Source of the DNA: Stenotrophomonas rhizophila | Lineage (GTDB): Bacteria > Pseudomonadota > Gammaproteobacteria > Xanthomonadales > Xanthomonadaceae | Assembly (NCBI RefSeq): GCF_000661955.1 | Contig: NZ_CP007597.1 | Span: 2,962,283 to 3,026,282 of the forward strand | DNA: 64,000 nt | Direction of reading: 5' to 3' | Program-made: the position numbers and the translations under genes | Shown here: piece by piece, positions 42,351 through 51,355 of the stretch | Layout of the letters: the number at the start of each line of letters is the position of its first letter | Numbering within the stretch: position 1 is the first letter of the stretch | The notes under the pieces: model-generated | Seen by the model: the letters and a program-made list of their open reading frames with translations, nothing else | Told to the model about the DNA's origin: nothing | Databases searched by the model: none

Positions 42351-43703
42351 ATGCGCCGTGCCGAACACCCGTTGTCGTCCCTGTCCCAGCAGCGCCCCGA
42401 CACGATGGACGCGTTCTGGATGCCGTTCAGCGCCAACCGCCAGTTCAAGGCGTCGCCGCGCCTGCTGGTGCGGGCCGAAGGCATGTATTACCACGATGTC
42501 GACGACCGCGCGGTGCTGGATGCCGCGGCCGGGTTGTGGTGCTGCAACGCCGGCCATGCGCGACCGCGCATCGTGCAGGCGATCCAGCAGCAAGCCGCCA
42601 CGTTGGACTTCGCCCCGCCCTTCCAGATGGGCACGCCGTTGCCGTTCGTACTGGCCCAGCGCCTGGCCGCGCTGGCACCGGCACCGCTGAACCACGTGTT
42701 CTTCAGCAACTCCGGTTCCGAAGCGGTGGATACCGCGATGAAGATCGTGCTGGGCTACCACCGCCTGCGCGGCGAGGGGCAGCGCACCCGCTTCATCGGC
42801 CGTGAAAAGGCCTACCACGGGGTCGGGTTCGGCGGCATGTCCATTGGCGGGCTGCCCAACAACCGCAAGCAGTTCGGGTCATTGCTGGCCGGCAGCGATT
42901 TCCTGCGCCACACCCTGGACCTGCAGCGCAATGCGTTCAGCCCCGGCCTGCCACGGCATGGCGCCGAGCTGGCCGAGGACCTGGAGCGGCTGATCGCGCT
43001 GCACGATGCCTCCACCATCGCCGCGGTGTTCGTCGAACCGGTCGCCGGCTCGGCCGGGGTGATCCTGCCGGCGCCGGGCTACCTGCAGCGGCTGCGCGAG
43101 ATCTGCGACCAGCACGGCATCCTGCTGGTGTTCGACGAGGTGATCACCGGCTTCGGCCGCGTAGGCAATGCATTCGCCGCGCAGCGCTTCGGGGTAACCC
43201 CGGACCTGATGACACTGGCCAAGGGGCTCACCAACGGCGCGGTGCCGATGGGTGCCACCCTGGTGTCCGATGCGGTGCATGCGGCCTTCATGCAGGGCCC
43301 GCCGGCGGCCATCGAGCTGTTCCATGGCTATACCTATTCGGCCCATCCGCTGGCCTGCGCGGCCGCGCTGGCCACGCTGGACACCTATGCCGAGGAGCAC
43401 CTGTTCGAGCGTGCCATCGAGCTGGGCGAGTACTGGCAATCGGCGCTGCACAGCCTGCGCGGCCTGCCGCACGTGGTGGACATCCGCAATTTCGGGCTGA
43501 TCGGCGCGGTGGAGCTGATGCCGCGCAAGGATGCGCCCGGCGCGCGTGGCTATGAGGTGTTCGAGCGCTGCTTCCGCGAGGGCAGCCTGCTGGTGCGCTG
43601 CACCGGTGACGTGATCGCGCTGTCGCCGCCGTTGATCATCGACAAGGCGCAGATCGACCGCATCGTGGAGATCCTGGGCGACATGATCAACGCCACCGCC
43701 TGA
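42351..43703 (+). CDS. Omega-amino acid--pyruvate aminotransferase (class III)
   Basis: A 450-residue PLP enzyme of aminotransferase class III. It resembles the beta-alanine/omega-amino acid:pyruvate branch: FWMPFSANRQFKASPRLLV, GLWCCNAGH, NHVFFSNSGSEAVDTA, FDEVITGFGRVG, and the PLP lysine in LAKGLTNGAVPMG. It probably moves the amino group of GABA, beta-alanine or a polyamine to pyruvate, giving succinate semialdehyde for the dehydrogenase at 16179. ATG 42351 has GGAG 7 bases upstream; the GTG at 42321 is less likely. It shares a divergent promoter region with puuC. Confidence 0.87.
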   Translation: MRRAEHPLSSLSQQRPDTMDAFWMPFSANRQFKASPRLLVRAEGMYYHDVDDRAVLDAAAGLWCCNAGHARPRIVQAIQQQAATLDFAPPFQMGTPLPFVLAQRLAALAPAPLNHVFFSNSGSEAVDTAMKIVLGYHRLRGEGQRTRFIGREKAYHGVGFGGMSIGGLPNNRKQFGSLLAGSDFLRHTLDLQRNAFSPGLPRHGAELAEDLERLIALHDASTIAAVFVEPVAGSAGVILPAPGYLQRLREICDQHGILLVFDEVITGFGRVGNAFAAQRFGVTPDLMTLAKGLTNGAVPMGATLVSDAVHAAFMQGPPAAIELFHGYTYSAHPLACAAALATLDTYAEEHLFERAIELGEYWQSALHSLRGLPHVVDIRNFGLIGAVELMPRKDAPGARGYEVFERCFREGSLLVRCTGDVIALSPPLIIDKAQIDRIVEILGDMINATA

Positions 43704-43803
43704 GGCCATGCCTGCCGGCCGCCCTGTCTGAACCCGGCGACCGGGACGCGACTACCCCGCCCCATTACAATGGTCGGTCACGTTGGCTCGCGTACCGGAT
43801 TGC

Positions 43804-44685
43804 ATGGACATTGTCGTCAAAGAAGAACTCAAGGCCTACATCGATCCCCTGACCACCGACGAGCACGACGCGCTGGAGCGCAGCATCCTGGCCGAAGGCT
43901 GCCGCGATGCGCTGGTGCTGTGGGGCGATGTGCTGGTGGACGGGCATAACCGTTTCGGCATCTGCCAGAAGCACGACCTGCCGTTCCAGACCGTGCAGAA
44001 CACCCGTTTCCAGTCGATGGACGACGTGCACCTGTGGATGATCGAGCAGCACCTGGGGCGGCGCAGCGTGTCGGACTTCCAGCGCGGCGTGCTGGCCCTG
44101 CGCAAGCGCGACATCCTCGCCGAGCGCCATCGTGCCGAGCAGGCCCAGCTGCAGAAGGAAAGCGACGGCGAGATCGCCGATGCCAGCCCTGAAGGCGATG
44201 AGGACAGCCCGCCGTGGGCACCGGCGCCGAAGGTCAGCCGTGCCGACATGGCCCGCGAAGCGCGCCTGAGCAGCAGCCAGGTGACGATGATCGAGCGCAT
44301 CCACAAGCAGGCCGCGCCGGAGCTGGTGGAGGCGGTGAAGACCGGGGTGATCTCGATCAGCGCCGCCGCGGCGGTGGCCGACCTGCCCGAGGATGAGCAG
44401 CGCGCTGCGGCCGTGGGCGGCAAGGACGAGCTGAAGCAGGCCGCCAAGCGCGTGCGCGAGGCCAAGCGCAAGCCGCGCAAGCCGGTGCAGGAGGTGCTGC
44501 ACAGCGCCGACGGTGACACCGAGGTGGACCCCAGCCGCGAAGCCGAGATTGCCGACGCGCTCAACGCATTGGGCGAAGGCCCCGCCGAACTGCGCCAGCG
44601 GGTGATTGCGCTGACGCTGGAAAACGACGCCCTGCGCCAGCAGCTGGCGGCACTGCGCAAGCAGCTGGCCGACGCCGACGCGTGA
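43804..44685 (+). CDS. ParB-like N-terminal domain protein
   Basis: A 293-residue protein with a ParB/Srx-type N-terminal domain: LERSILAEGCRDALVLW then DGHNRFGICQKHDLPF (about residues 25-65). A middle with a possible helix-turn-helix (MAREARLSSSQVTMIERI) and a Lys/Arg-rich part follow, ending in a leucine-rich coiled coil (ALTLENDALRQQLAALRKQL). It is not next to parA or oriC here and lacks the GERRWRA box of true ParB, so it is more likely a DNA-binding regulator or nuclease-like relative. The ATG at 43804 is chosen. Confidence 0.75.
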   Translation: MDIVVKEELKAYIDPLTTDEHDALERSILAEGCRDALVLWGDVLVDGHNRFGICQKHDLPFQTVQNTRFQSMDDVHLWMIEQHLGRRSVSDFQRGVLALRKRDILAERHRAEQAQLQKESDGEIADASPEGDEDSPPWAPAPKVSRADMAREARLSSSQVTMIERIHKQAAPELVEAVKTGVISISAAAAVADLPEDEQRAAAVGGKDELKQAAKRVREAKRKPRKPVQEVLHSADGDTEVDPSREAEIADALNALGEGPAELRQRVIALTLENDALRQQLAALRKQLADADA

Positions 44686-44703
44686 TGTGAAGCGGTGCGC
44701 GGC

Positions 44704-44894
44704 GTAGCGCCGGGCTCTGCCCGGCTGCTCTTGGTGCGGACCGCGCCATGCACCTGCGGACAGCCCCCGGGGTTGCCGGCCAGCGGCCGGCACTACCGGT
44801 TGGCTTCGGTACGGGGTGCGGGGTTGCCGGGCAGGGCCCGGCACTACCGTTCTGTCGGGGTTCGCCTGGTTGCCGGCCAGCGGCCGGCACTACC
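44704..44894. repeat. Four REP-like palindromes
   Basis: GTAGCGCCGGGCTCTGCCCG at 44704, then three inverted-orientation copies of the TTGCCGGCCAGCGGCCGGCA type (ending CACTACC) at 44771-44797, 44822-44848 and 44869-44894. All carry GTAG (or CTAC) at one end. They fill the gap between the ParB-like and DUF445 genes and can fold as transcript-end hairpins. Confidence 0.85.
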
Positions 44895-44927
44895 GGGTGC
44901 TCATACGGGGGTGGGTAGACTGTAGGG

Positions 44928-46220
44928 ATGACGCCTATTTCTCCGCCCGATCCCCGCCGCGCGCAGCTGCGCCGTCTCAAACTTATCGCGCTGGCGATGC
45001 TGCTGGCCATGCTGGCCGGCTTCGTCATCAGCCATCTGCAGGGCGAGCGGGGCATCTGGGCGTGGGTGTCGGCGTTCTGCGAGGCCGCCGCCGTGGGTGC
45101 GCTGGCCGACTGGTTCGCCGTGGTGGCGCTGTTCCGGCGGCCGCTGGGCCTGCCCATTCCGCACACCGCGATCATCCCGCACAGCAAGGACCGCATCGCC
45201 GACAGCCTGGCGGTGTTCGTGCGCGACCAGTTCCTGGAACCGCAGGCGCTGCTGGCGCGGTTGCAGGTGTTCGATCCGGCCAGCCGGCTGGGCAGCTGGC
45301 TGGCCGACCCGGCACGGTCGCGGCTGTTGGCCGACATGGCCCGCGGCTGGGCACTGCAGGCGCTGGACTTCCTGGACGAGGCGGCGGTACGGCGCAGCAT
45401 CCAGGGCTTTGTGATCCAGCAGCTGCGCCAGTGGAACGCCGCAGCCACCGCCGGCGAGCTGCTGGGCCTGCTCACCGCCGACAACCGGCACCAGCGCGTG
45501 CTCGACGAGGGCCTGACCCGGGTCAGCGAGTGGCTGGACAACGAATCGGTGAAGCAGCGCGCGTCCGAGCTGATCGTGCGCTACATCCAGCGCGAGTGGC
45601 CCAAGCTGGCCAGCACCGTGAACTGGGTCAAGCCGATCGACGAGATCGGCGACAGCCTGGCCGAGCGCATGGCGCACGCGGTGCTGGCCGAGCTGCAGCA
45701 GATTCTGGCCCAGCCCGAGCACCCGCTGCGGCGGGATTACGAAACCTGGCTGGCCGACTATATCCAGCGCCTGCGCACCGACCCGGCGCTGGCCGGGAAA
45801 ATCGACCAGATCAAGCAGCAGATCATCGACCATCCGGCCGTGCAGGACTATGTGCAGGGCCTGTGGGAGCGCATCCACGCCAGCCTGCGCGCGGACCTGT
45901 CCAGTGAGGACTCGGCACTGGCCGGCCACCTGCGCCGCAGCCTGGCCTCGGTCGGGCAGGCGCTGCAGGACGATCCGTCGCTGCGCGATGCGCTCAACCA
46001 GCACCTGATGGACGGCGCCGAACGGCTGACCAGCCGCCTGCGCGAAGGTGTCACCCAGCACATCGCGCAGACCGTCAAGGGCTGGGACGAGCGCCACCTG
46101 GTCGAACAGCTGGAACTGAGCGTCGGCCGCGACCTGCAGTTCATCCGCTTCAACGGCACCCTGGTGGGCGGCCTGATCGGCCTGCTGCTGCACGCCCTGA
46201 CGGTGTGGATGCACTGGTAG
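44928..46220 (+). CDS. DUF445 membrane protein (YjiN type)
   Basis: A 430-residue protein with an N-terminal hydrophobic helix (LIALAMLLAMLAGFVISHL), a second helix (AAAVGALADWFAVVALFRRPLG, the DUF445 hallmark), a long alpha-helical soluble region, and a C-terminal helix (FNGTLVGGLIGLLLHALTVW). The family is an inner-membrane protein of unknown role. It stands alone after REP repeats and is followed by a candidate terminator. Confidence 0.85.
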   Translation: MTPISPPDPRRAQLRRLKLIALAMLLAMLAGFVISHLQGERGIWAWVSAFCEAAAVGALADWFAVVALFRRPLGLPIPHTAIIPHSKDRIADSLAVFVRDQFLEPQALLARLQVFDPASRLGSWLADPARSRLLADMARGWALQALDFLDEAAVRRSIQGFVIQQLRQWNAAATAGELLGLLTADNRHQRVLDEGLTRVSEWLDNESVKQRASELIVRYIQREWPKLASTVNWVKPIDEIGDSLAERMAHAVLAELQQILAQPEHPLRRDYETWLADYIQRLRTDPALAGKIDQIKQQIIDHPAVQDYVQGLWERIHASLRADLSSEDSALAGHLRRSLASVGQALQDDPSLRDALNQHLMDGAERLTSRLREGVTQHIAQTVKGWDERHLVEQLELSVGRDLQFIRFNGTLVGGLIGLLLHALTVWMHW

Positions 46221-46227
46221 GCACCCC

Positions 46228-46257
46228 GCCCGGTTGACGGATTGACCGGGTGTTTTT
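46228..46257 (+). terminator. Candidate Rho-independent terminator after DUF445 gene
   Basis: A stem of CCCGGT / ACCGGG (extended by a G-T pair) with a 10-base loop is followed by TGTTTTTG. It starts 8 bases after the stop codon. Confidence 0.6.
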
Positions 46258-46317
46258 GTGAATTGGTTCGCGTATTCTGCCGCGCATTCCGGGCTGGTGT
46301 GGCCCACAGGGGGAATG

Positions 46318-46716
46318 ATGCAACGGACCATCCTTGCGCTGGCGCTGTGCGCGCTGGCCAGCAGCGCCCATGCCGGGCGCGTGTACAAATGCGCCGCCGG
46401 CGGGCAGACCATCTACCAGACCGTGCCCTGCCCGCCCGAGCAGGACACCGGTGTGACCCGGCCGATCACCCGCGACCCCAAACTCAGCTGGGAAGAACGC
46501 ACCCGCGCCCAGCGCGAGCTGTACGACGCCCGCCGGCGCATGCAGGCCGATGCCGGCCGCGGTCAGCCCGCGGTGCGCGGTACGGTCATCGACGGTTCGG
46601 TGGACCCGGAAAAGTGCGACGACCTGCGTGTGCGCCGCGACATCAGCGAAGCCTTCGGGCGCACCGCGCCGCCGCGCATCGAAGACGAGATCAAGAAGGC
46701 CTGCGCGAAGCGCTGA
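46318..46716 (+). CDS. DUF4124 secreted protein
   Basis: A 132-residue protein with a signal peptide (MQRTILALALCALASSAHAG) followed by the DUF4124 motif RVYKCAAGGQTIYQTVPCP near residues 21-39, which is common in secreted Xanthomonadaceae proteins. The rest is charged and helical, with one more Cys pair (KCDD, KACAKR). ATG 46318 has an AGGGGG 4 bases upstream. Function is unknown. Confidence 0.8.
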   Translation: MQRTILALALCALASSAHAGRVYKCAAGGQTIYQTVPCPPEQDTGVTRPITRDPKLSWEERTRAQRELYDARRRMQADAGRGQPAVRGTVIDGSVDPEKCDDLRVRRDISEAFGRTAPPRIEDEIKKACAKR

Positions 46717-46746
46717 GTGCAGCGGGCATCTGCCCGCTTGCAACCA

Positions 46747-46762
46747 GTATCCAATCAGATAC
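46747..46762. promoter_or_regulatory. Inverted repeat before the toxin gene, candidate HigA operator
   Basis: GTATC-6-GATAC lies 11 bases before the toxin ATG. Toxin-antitoxin operons are usually autoregulated by the antitoxin binding such palindromes at the promoter. Assignment rests on position only. Confidence 0.4.
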
Positions 46763-46772
46763 ACTCATCGTC

Positions 46773-47063
46773 ATGACGTCGGTGCGGGCAACCGAGGACT
46801 TCGACAGGTGGCTGCGCCGGTTGCGCGACACGCGAGCGCGCGCGTTCATCGCAGAACGCATCCAGCGCCTGGCCCATGGGCTCGAAGGTGACGTCAAGCC
46901 GGTCGGCGGCCGTGTCAGCGAGCTTCGCATCCATCATGGTCCGGGGTACCGCGTGTACTTCACGCGGCGTGGCAAGCAATTGATCATCCTGCTCTGTGCG
47001 GGCAGCAAGGACAGCCAGGCATCGGACATCAAGAAGGCGCAACGGATCGCCGACCAGCTCTAG
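46773..47063 (+). CDS. HigB/RelE-type addiction module toxin
   Basis: A 96-residue protein of the RelE/ParE fold: FDRWLRRLRDTRARAFIAERIQRL, GDVKPVGGRVSELRIHHGPGYRVYF, and IILLCAGSKDSQASDIKKAQRIA. This is the killer-protein family paired with HigA-like antidotes; relatives cut mRNA at the ribosome. The ATG at 46773 is chosen within a longer frame that crosses the DUF4124 gene. The antitoxin follows 39 bases later, toxin-first as in higBA. Confidence 0.87.
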   Translation: MTSVRATEDFDRWLRRLRDTRARAFIAERIQRLAHGLEGDVKPVGGRVSELRIHHGPGYRVYFTRRGKQLIILLCAGSKDSQASDIKKAQRIADQL

Positions 47064-47102
47064 CGCGCACTGCCACGCGGCTCTCTCTCCAGGAATCTCT
47101 CC

Positions 47103-47408
47103 ATGCGCAAGCCTCACCTTCTCGCCTTCGACCCTGCCGACCACCTGGTCGACGACGCCGCCATTGCGGTGTACCTCACCGAGGCGCTGGCCGCCGACGA
47201 CGCGGTGCATTTCCAGGATGCACTGCAGGCCGTGGCGCGCGCACGCGGAATGGCCCACATCGCCGAGTCGACCGGCCTCGGCCGCGAGAGCCTGTACAAA
47301 GCCCTCAAACCCGGCGCGCATCCCCGTTTTGACACGGTGCAGCGCGTGCTTGGCGCACTCGGCGTGCGGCTGACGGTGACACCGCTGGATCACTCCGGGC
47401 AGGCCTGA
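47103..47408 (+). CDS. HigA-like antitoxin
   Basis: A 101-residue protein with the antidote pattern FDPADHLVDDAAIAVYLTEAL and a helix-turn-helix (MAHIAESTGLGRESLYKAL, PRFDTVQRVLGALGVRL). It should bind the toxin and repress the operon. Start at ATG 47103. It is convergent with the aminotransferase, whose stop is 7 bases away. Confidence 0.87.
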   Translation: MRKPHLLAFDPADHLVDDAAIAVYLTEALAADDAVHFQDALQAVARARGMAHIAESTGLGRESLYKALKPGAHPRFDTVQRVLGALGVRLTVTPLDHSGQA

Positions 47409-47414
47409 GCGTCC

Positions 47415-48629
47415 CTACCCCAGCGCCGCACGTACCGCGCCCACCAACGCCGCCATCTGCGCCGGCGTGCTGAAGATGCCCGGCGTTACCCGCAGGCAGG
47501 CGCCGGAGGCCAGGCCGTCGCGTGGCACCACGAACACGCCCGACTGCCGGACCATCTGTTCGGCGGTGGCGGTGGTGTCGGCCAGCGTGGTCTGGCCGCG
47601 CAGGCGGAAGGCGGCGATCGCGCTGGACAGCCGTGGATCGGCCGAGGCCAGCAGTTGCACGCCAACCTCGTCGCGCAGCGCGTCCAGCCACAGGTTGCGC
47701 AGGTACAACAACCGGGCGCGCTTGTTGGCTACCCCGATGCGCTGGTGCAGGTCCAGCGCGACCGGCAGCGCCATGCACGCGGCGAAGTTGACCGTGCCGG
47801 TGTGGATGCGGGTGTCGATGCGGTCATCGTCGGCCTCGCCCATGTACGGGTCCAGGTCGCGCACGCGGCCGCGCCGCACGTAGATGGCGCCCATGCCCAC
47901 CGGCGCGCCGATCCACTTGTGCAGGTTGATGCCGACGAAATCCACCCCCAGCGCGCGTAGCGGGGTATCCACCTGGCCGATGCCGTGCGCGGCATCGAGC
48001 ACCACCTCCGCGCCGGCGGCACGGGCCAGCGCCGCGATCTCGGCCACCGGCAGCTGCATGCCGTTGCGGTGGTTGACCTGGGTGAGCAATAGCAGGCGCG
48101 TACGCGGGTAGCGCTGCAATGCCTGCCGGTAGGCTTCGACGATGCTGTCGTGGTCGAACGGCTCGGGCAGCACGATGCGCTGCGCCGCCACGCCGCGGCG
48201 GGCGTGCAACCAGCGCATTGCGCTGATCATGCTGTCGTAGTCGGTATCGGCGTACAGCACGGTGTCGCCGGGGGCGAGCCGGTTGTAGCCGCCGATCAGG
48301 ACCTGCATCGCCTCGGTGGCGCCCCGCGTGAGCACGATCTCATCGGCATGCACGCCCAGCACCTCGGCCAGATGCGTGCGCGCCTGTTCCAACAGGGGTG
48401 GAAACGCCCGCCGCCCGAACCACGCGTTGCCGGCGTTCACCGTGGCGGTGGCCTGCTGGTAGGCCTGCAGTACCGGGCGTGCCATCGCGCCCCAGTACCC
48501 GTTGTCGAGCATCACCACCGCATCGTCGAGGTCGTACAGCGCCCGCACGTTCGCCCACCAGGCTTCGTCGGTGGCCAGCAGGTCGGGCATGTGGTTGGTG
48601 ATCGTCGGCAGTTCCAGCCCTTCCATCAT
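47415..48629 (-). CDS. Class V aminotransferase
   Basis: A 404-residue PLP enzyme of the isopenicillin-N-epimerase/cysteine desulfurase-like group. It has LTRGATEAMQVLI, NHRNGMQLPVAEI, VLDAAHGIGQVD, and the PLP lysine in GINLHKWIGAPVGMG. The substrate is not known. No Cys loop typical of cysteine desulfurase was seen, so a desulfurase role is less likely. It diverges from the TonB receptor, and a Fur box lies 110 bases upstream of its start. Confidence 0.82.
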   Translation of the reverse strand: MMEGLELPTITNHMPDLLATDEAWWANVRALYDLDDAVVMLDNGYWGAMARPVLQAYQQATATVNAGNAWFGRRAFPPLLEQARTHLAEVLGVHADEIVLTRGATEAMQVLIGGYNRLAPGDTVLYADTDYDSMISAMRWLHARRGVAAQRIVLPEPFDHDSIVEAYRQALQRYPRTRLLLLTQVNHRNGMQLPVAEIAALARAAGAEVVLDAAHGIGQVDTPLRALGVDFVGINLHKWIGAPVGMGAIYVRRGRVRDLDPYMGEADDDRIDTRIHTGTVNFAACMALPVALDLHQRIGVANKRARLLYLRNLWLDALRDEVGVQLLASADPRLSSAIAAFRLRGQTTLADTTATAEQMVRQSGVFVVPRDGLASGACLRVTPGIFSTPAQMAALVGAVRAALG

Positions 48630-48738
48630 TACGTGTCCGCATCGGTAGTAGGCAGGCCTCAGTCTGCCAGTGGACCGGCGTGCATGACCACGCCACGGGC
48701 ACGCATTGAACGGTTTGATAACACTTGCCGAACGAAAT

Positions 48739-48757
48739 GATAATGACTATCATTCAC
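48739..48757. promoter_or_regulatory. Fur box
   Basis: GATAATGACTATCATTCAC matches the 19-bp Fur consensus GATAATGATAATCATTATC at 15 positions. It lies between the divergent aminotransferase (110 bases from its start) and the TonB receptor (about 245 bases before its start), so iron-dependent repression of the receptor operon is likely. Confidence 0.75.
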
Positions 48758-49002
48758 GCATTGGCTGTACGCCTAGCCCTTCCGGCCCCGGCAGCGCACT
48801 GCGCACCCAGGTCCTGCCCCGTGTACACCCCCAACCGACCCGATCTGGAGCCCGCACCTGCCGATGGCGGCGAAGCGGTGCGCCAGACCAATCCCGCCGG
48901 AGACGCAGGCTTCCCCTGCCCTACCACGGTTGTCATGTGGCGCCCCGCACCGCGCGGCCCGCAATGGATTGCACCGCCGCTTTACCACCCTGGACACCTG
49001 AC

Positions 49003-51237
49003 ATGACCGTTCCAACCGCATCGCCGCTGATCCGCCCCTCGCTGCTGAGCCTGGCCCTGCTTGCCGCGCTTGCCGGCCATGCGCCGTTGGTGCTGGCCGA
49101 GACCGATCCGGGCGATGCAACCACGCTGGACACGGTCAAGGTCACCGCCGATGGCGACATCCCGACCTCGTACACCGTCAAGCAGGCCCGCACCGCGACC
49201 AAGCTGGACCTGTCGCTGCGCCACACCCCGCAGTCGGTCACCGTGCTCACCCGCCAGCGCCTGGACGACATGGGCCTGTTCGCCCTGTCCGACGTGATGG
49301 GCCAGGTCACCGGCGTGCACGTGTCGGTGACCGACAGCGAGCGCATCAGCTACATCTCGCGCGGCTATGCCATCAACAACTTCCAGATCGACGGCATGCT
49401 CAACACCTTCGGTGGGTCGATCAAGACCAACACCGACAGTGCGATCTACGAGCGCATCGAAGTGGTCCGCGGCGCCACCGGCCTGACCACCGGCGCCGGC
49501 GATCCGTCGGGCACCGTCAACATGGTGCGCAAGCGCCCCACCGATGCGGTGGCGATGAGCGCCGGGATCACCGTGGGCCGCTGGGGCAACCAGCGCCTGG
49601 AAGCGGACATCGGCGGCCCGGTCGCCCTGGACGGTCGCGTGCGCGCGCGGTTCGTGGCCGCCAAGCAGCAGAGCGATTCGTTCCGCGATGTCTACGCGCT
49701 CGACAAGGACGTGTTCTACGGCATCGTGCAGGCCGACCTGGGCGACAGCACCCTTTTCGAGGTGGGCTATGAGTACCAGTCGCCGAAGACCACCGGCGTG
49801 ACCTGGGGCGTGGTGCCGTATTGGGGAGCCGACGGTACGCCGGCCAACCTGCCGCGTTCCACCAACATGTCCGCCGACTGGAGCAGCTGGCCGATCGTGG
49901 AGAAGACCACCTTCGCCCGCCTGGAGCAGCAGCTCGGCAATGGCTGGGCGATCAAGGCCGCCGCCACCCAGGCCAAGCGCGATACCGACGGCAGCGTCTG
50001 GTACGGCGCGGCCGGCTACCCGCGTGCGGACGGCACCGGCGTTACCGCCTATACCAGCCACTTCGCCGAACGCAGCGAAATGAAGGTGTTCGACCTCAAC
50101 GTCAGCGGCCCGTTCCGTCTGTTCGGCCAGGAGCATGAGCTGGTGGCCGGCATCGGCCAGTCGGTGCGCGCCAGCGAGGTGCCCGACATCGACATCCCCG
50201 ACTTCCCGGCCAGCTATGTCCAGGTGCCCGATTGGCGCAACTGGACCGGCCAGGTCCCGCAGCTGCCGATCCAGCGCCTGGGCCGCATCGCCTCGGAAAA
50301 CGAACTGCGCCAGCGCGCCGCCTACGTGGCCGCCAAGCTGCAGTTGGCCGATCCATTGCTGGCGGTGCTGGGCGCGCGCTACGGCAGCTGGGAAACCCGT
50401 ACCTGGGCCTATAGCTATGACGCGGCCGGCAACCGCAACGGCGCCACCCGCGGCGGCTACAAGCCGGACGACTCGCTCACCCCGTACTTCGGCCTGATCT
50501 ACGATTTCACCCGGCAGCTCAGTGCCTACGCCAGCTACACCGACATTTTCCAGCCGCAGTCCTACCGCGACCGCAACAACAACTACCTGGAGCCGGTGGT
50601 CGGTGACATGTGGGAAGCGGGCCTGAAGGGCGAATTCTTCAACGGCCGCCTCAATGCCTCCGCGGCGGTGTTCAAGGGCGTCAAGGACAACGTGGCCGAA
50701 CTGGACGACGCGGTGCCGCCAGGCAGCCTGCCCGATGGCACCGATGCCTACCGCTCCACCGGCAAGGGCAACAAGGTCCGGGGCTGGGAAGTGGAGACCC
50801 AGGGCAGCATCACCGAAAACTGGAACATCTCGGCCGGCTTTGCCCATACCACCATCCGCAACCAGGCGGGCGTGTTGCAGAACACCACCAACCCGATCGA
50901 CACCTTCCGCCTCAACACCAGCTGGCGTCCCAGCGGTGCCTGGGACCGGCTGTCGCTGGGCGGTGGCGTGAGCTGGCAGAGCAGCATCTACCGCAACAGC
51001 ACCAAGCCGCGCGCCGACTACCTGACCAGCGGCCGCACCGAATCGGCACGCATCACCCAGGACGCGTTCTACCTGGTCAATGTGTTTGCCGGCTACCGCT
51101 TCAACGACAATTTCTCGGCCCAGCTCAACATCAACAACCTGCTCGACAAGAAGTACTACAGCAACGTCGGTTTCTACAACGGCGTGTACTGGGGCGAGCC
51201 GCGCAACGTGATGTTGAACCTGCGCTGGAAGCTGTAA
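49003..51237 (+). CDS. TonB-dependent siderophore receptor
   Basis: A 744-residue outer-membrane receptor. A signal peptide (LLSLALLAALAGHAPLVLA) is followed by a TonB-box-like stretch (TLDTVKVTADG), then the plug domain with TPQSVTVLTRQRLDDMGL, YISRGYAINNFQIDG and IERIEVVRGATGL, and a 22-strand-type barrel ending in NVMLNLRWKL. The plug signatures mark the ferric-siderophore group (FhuA/FpvA-like). ATG 49003 begins the signal peptide; the frame from 48706 covers the Fur box and is rejected. It is followed by DUF3649, PepSY and DUF3325 genes. Confidence 0.92.
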   Translation: MTVPTASPLIRPSLLSLALLAALAGHAPLVLAETDPGDATTLDTVKVTADGDIPTSYTVKQARTATKLDLSLRHTPQSVTVLTRQRLDDMGLFALSDVMGQVTGVHVSVTDSERISYISRGYAINNFQIDGMLNTFGGSIKTNTDSAIYERIEVVRGATGLTTGAGDPSGTVNMVRKRPTDAVAMSAGITVGRWGNQRLEADIGGPVALDGRVRARFVAAKQQSDSFRDVYALDKDVFYGIVQADLGDSTLFEVGYEYQSPKTTGVTWGVVPYWGADGTPANLPRSTNMSADWSSWPIVEKTTFARLEQQLGNGWAIKAAATQAKRDTDGSVWYGAAGYPRADGTGVTAYTSHFAERSEMKVFDLNVSGPFRLFGQEHELVAGIGQSVRASEVPDIDIPDFPASYVQVPDWRNWTGQVPQLPIQRLGRIASENELRQRAAYVAAKLQLADPLLAVLGARYGSWETRTWAYSYDAAGNRNGATRGGYKPDDSLTPYFGLIYDFTRQLSAYASYTDIFQPQSYRDRNNNYLEPVVGDMWEAGLKGEFFNGRLNASAAVFKGVKDNVAELDDAVPPGSLPDGTDAYRSTGKGNKVRGWEVETQGSITENWNISAGFAHTTIRNQAGVLQNTTNPIDTFRLNTSWRPSGAWDRLSLGGGVSWQSSIYRNSTKPRADYLTSGRTESARITQDAFYLVNVFAGYRFNDNFSAQLNINNLLDKKYYSNVGFYNGVYWGEPRNVMLNLRWKL

Positions 51238-51355
51238 CCGTTCTCCAAGGGAACGTTGCCTGGTGCAGCGACACGGCCACGGATGGCCACTTTTCCATGC
51301 ATCACCGGCCGCGGCCGGTGATGTCCGTTGTTCGACATGACATTGCAGGTTCCCC

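Noticed and set aside
48706-49002. Upstream extension of the TonB receptor and an overlapping 93-codon frame ending at 49006
   Set aside because: Both run through the Fur box and precede the clear signal peptide at 49003, so the DNA there is more likely promoter and leader.
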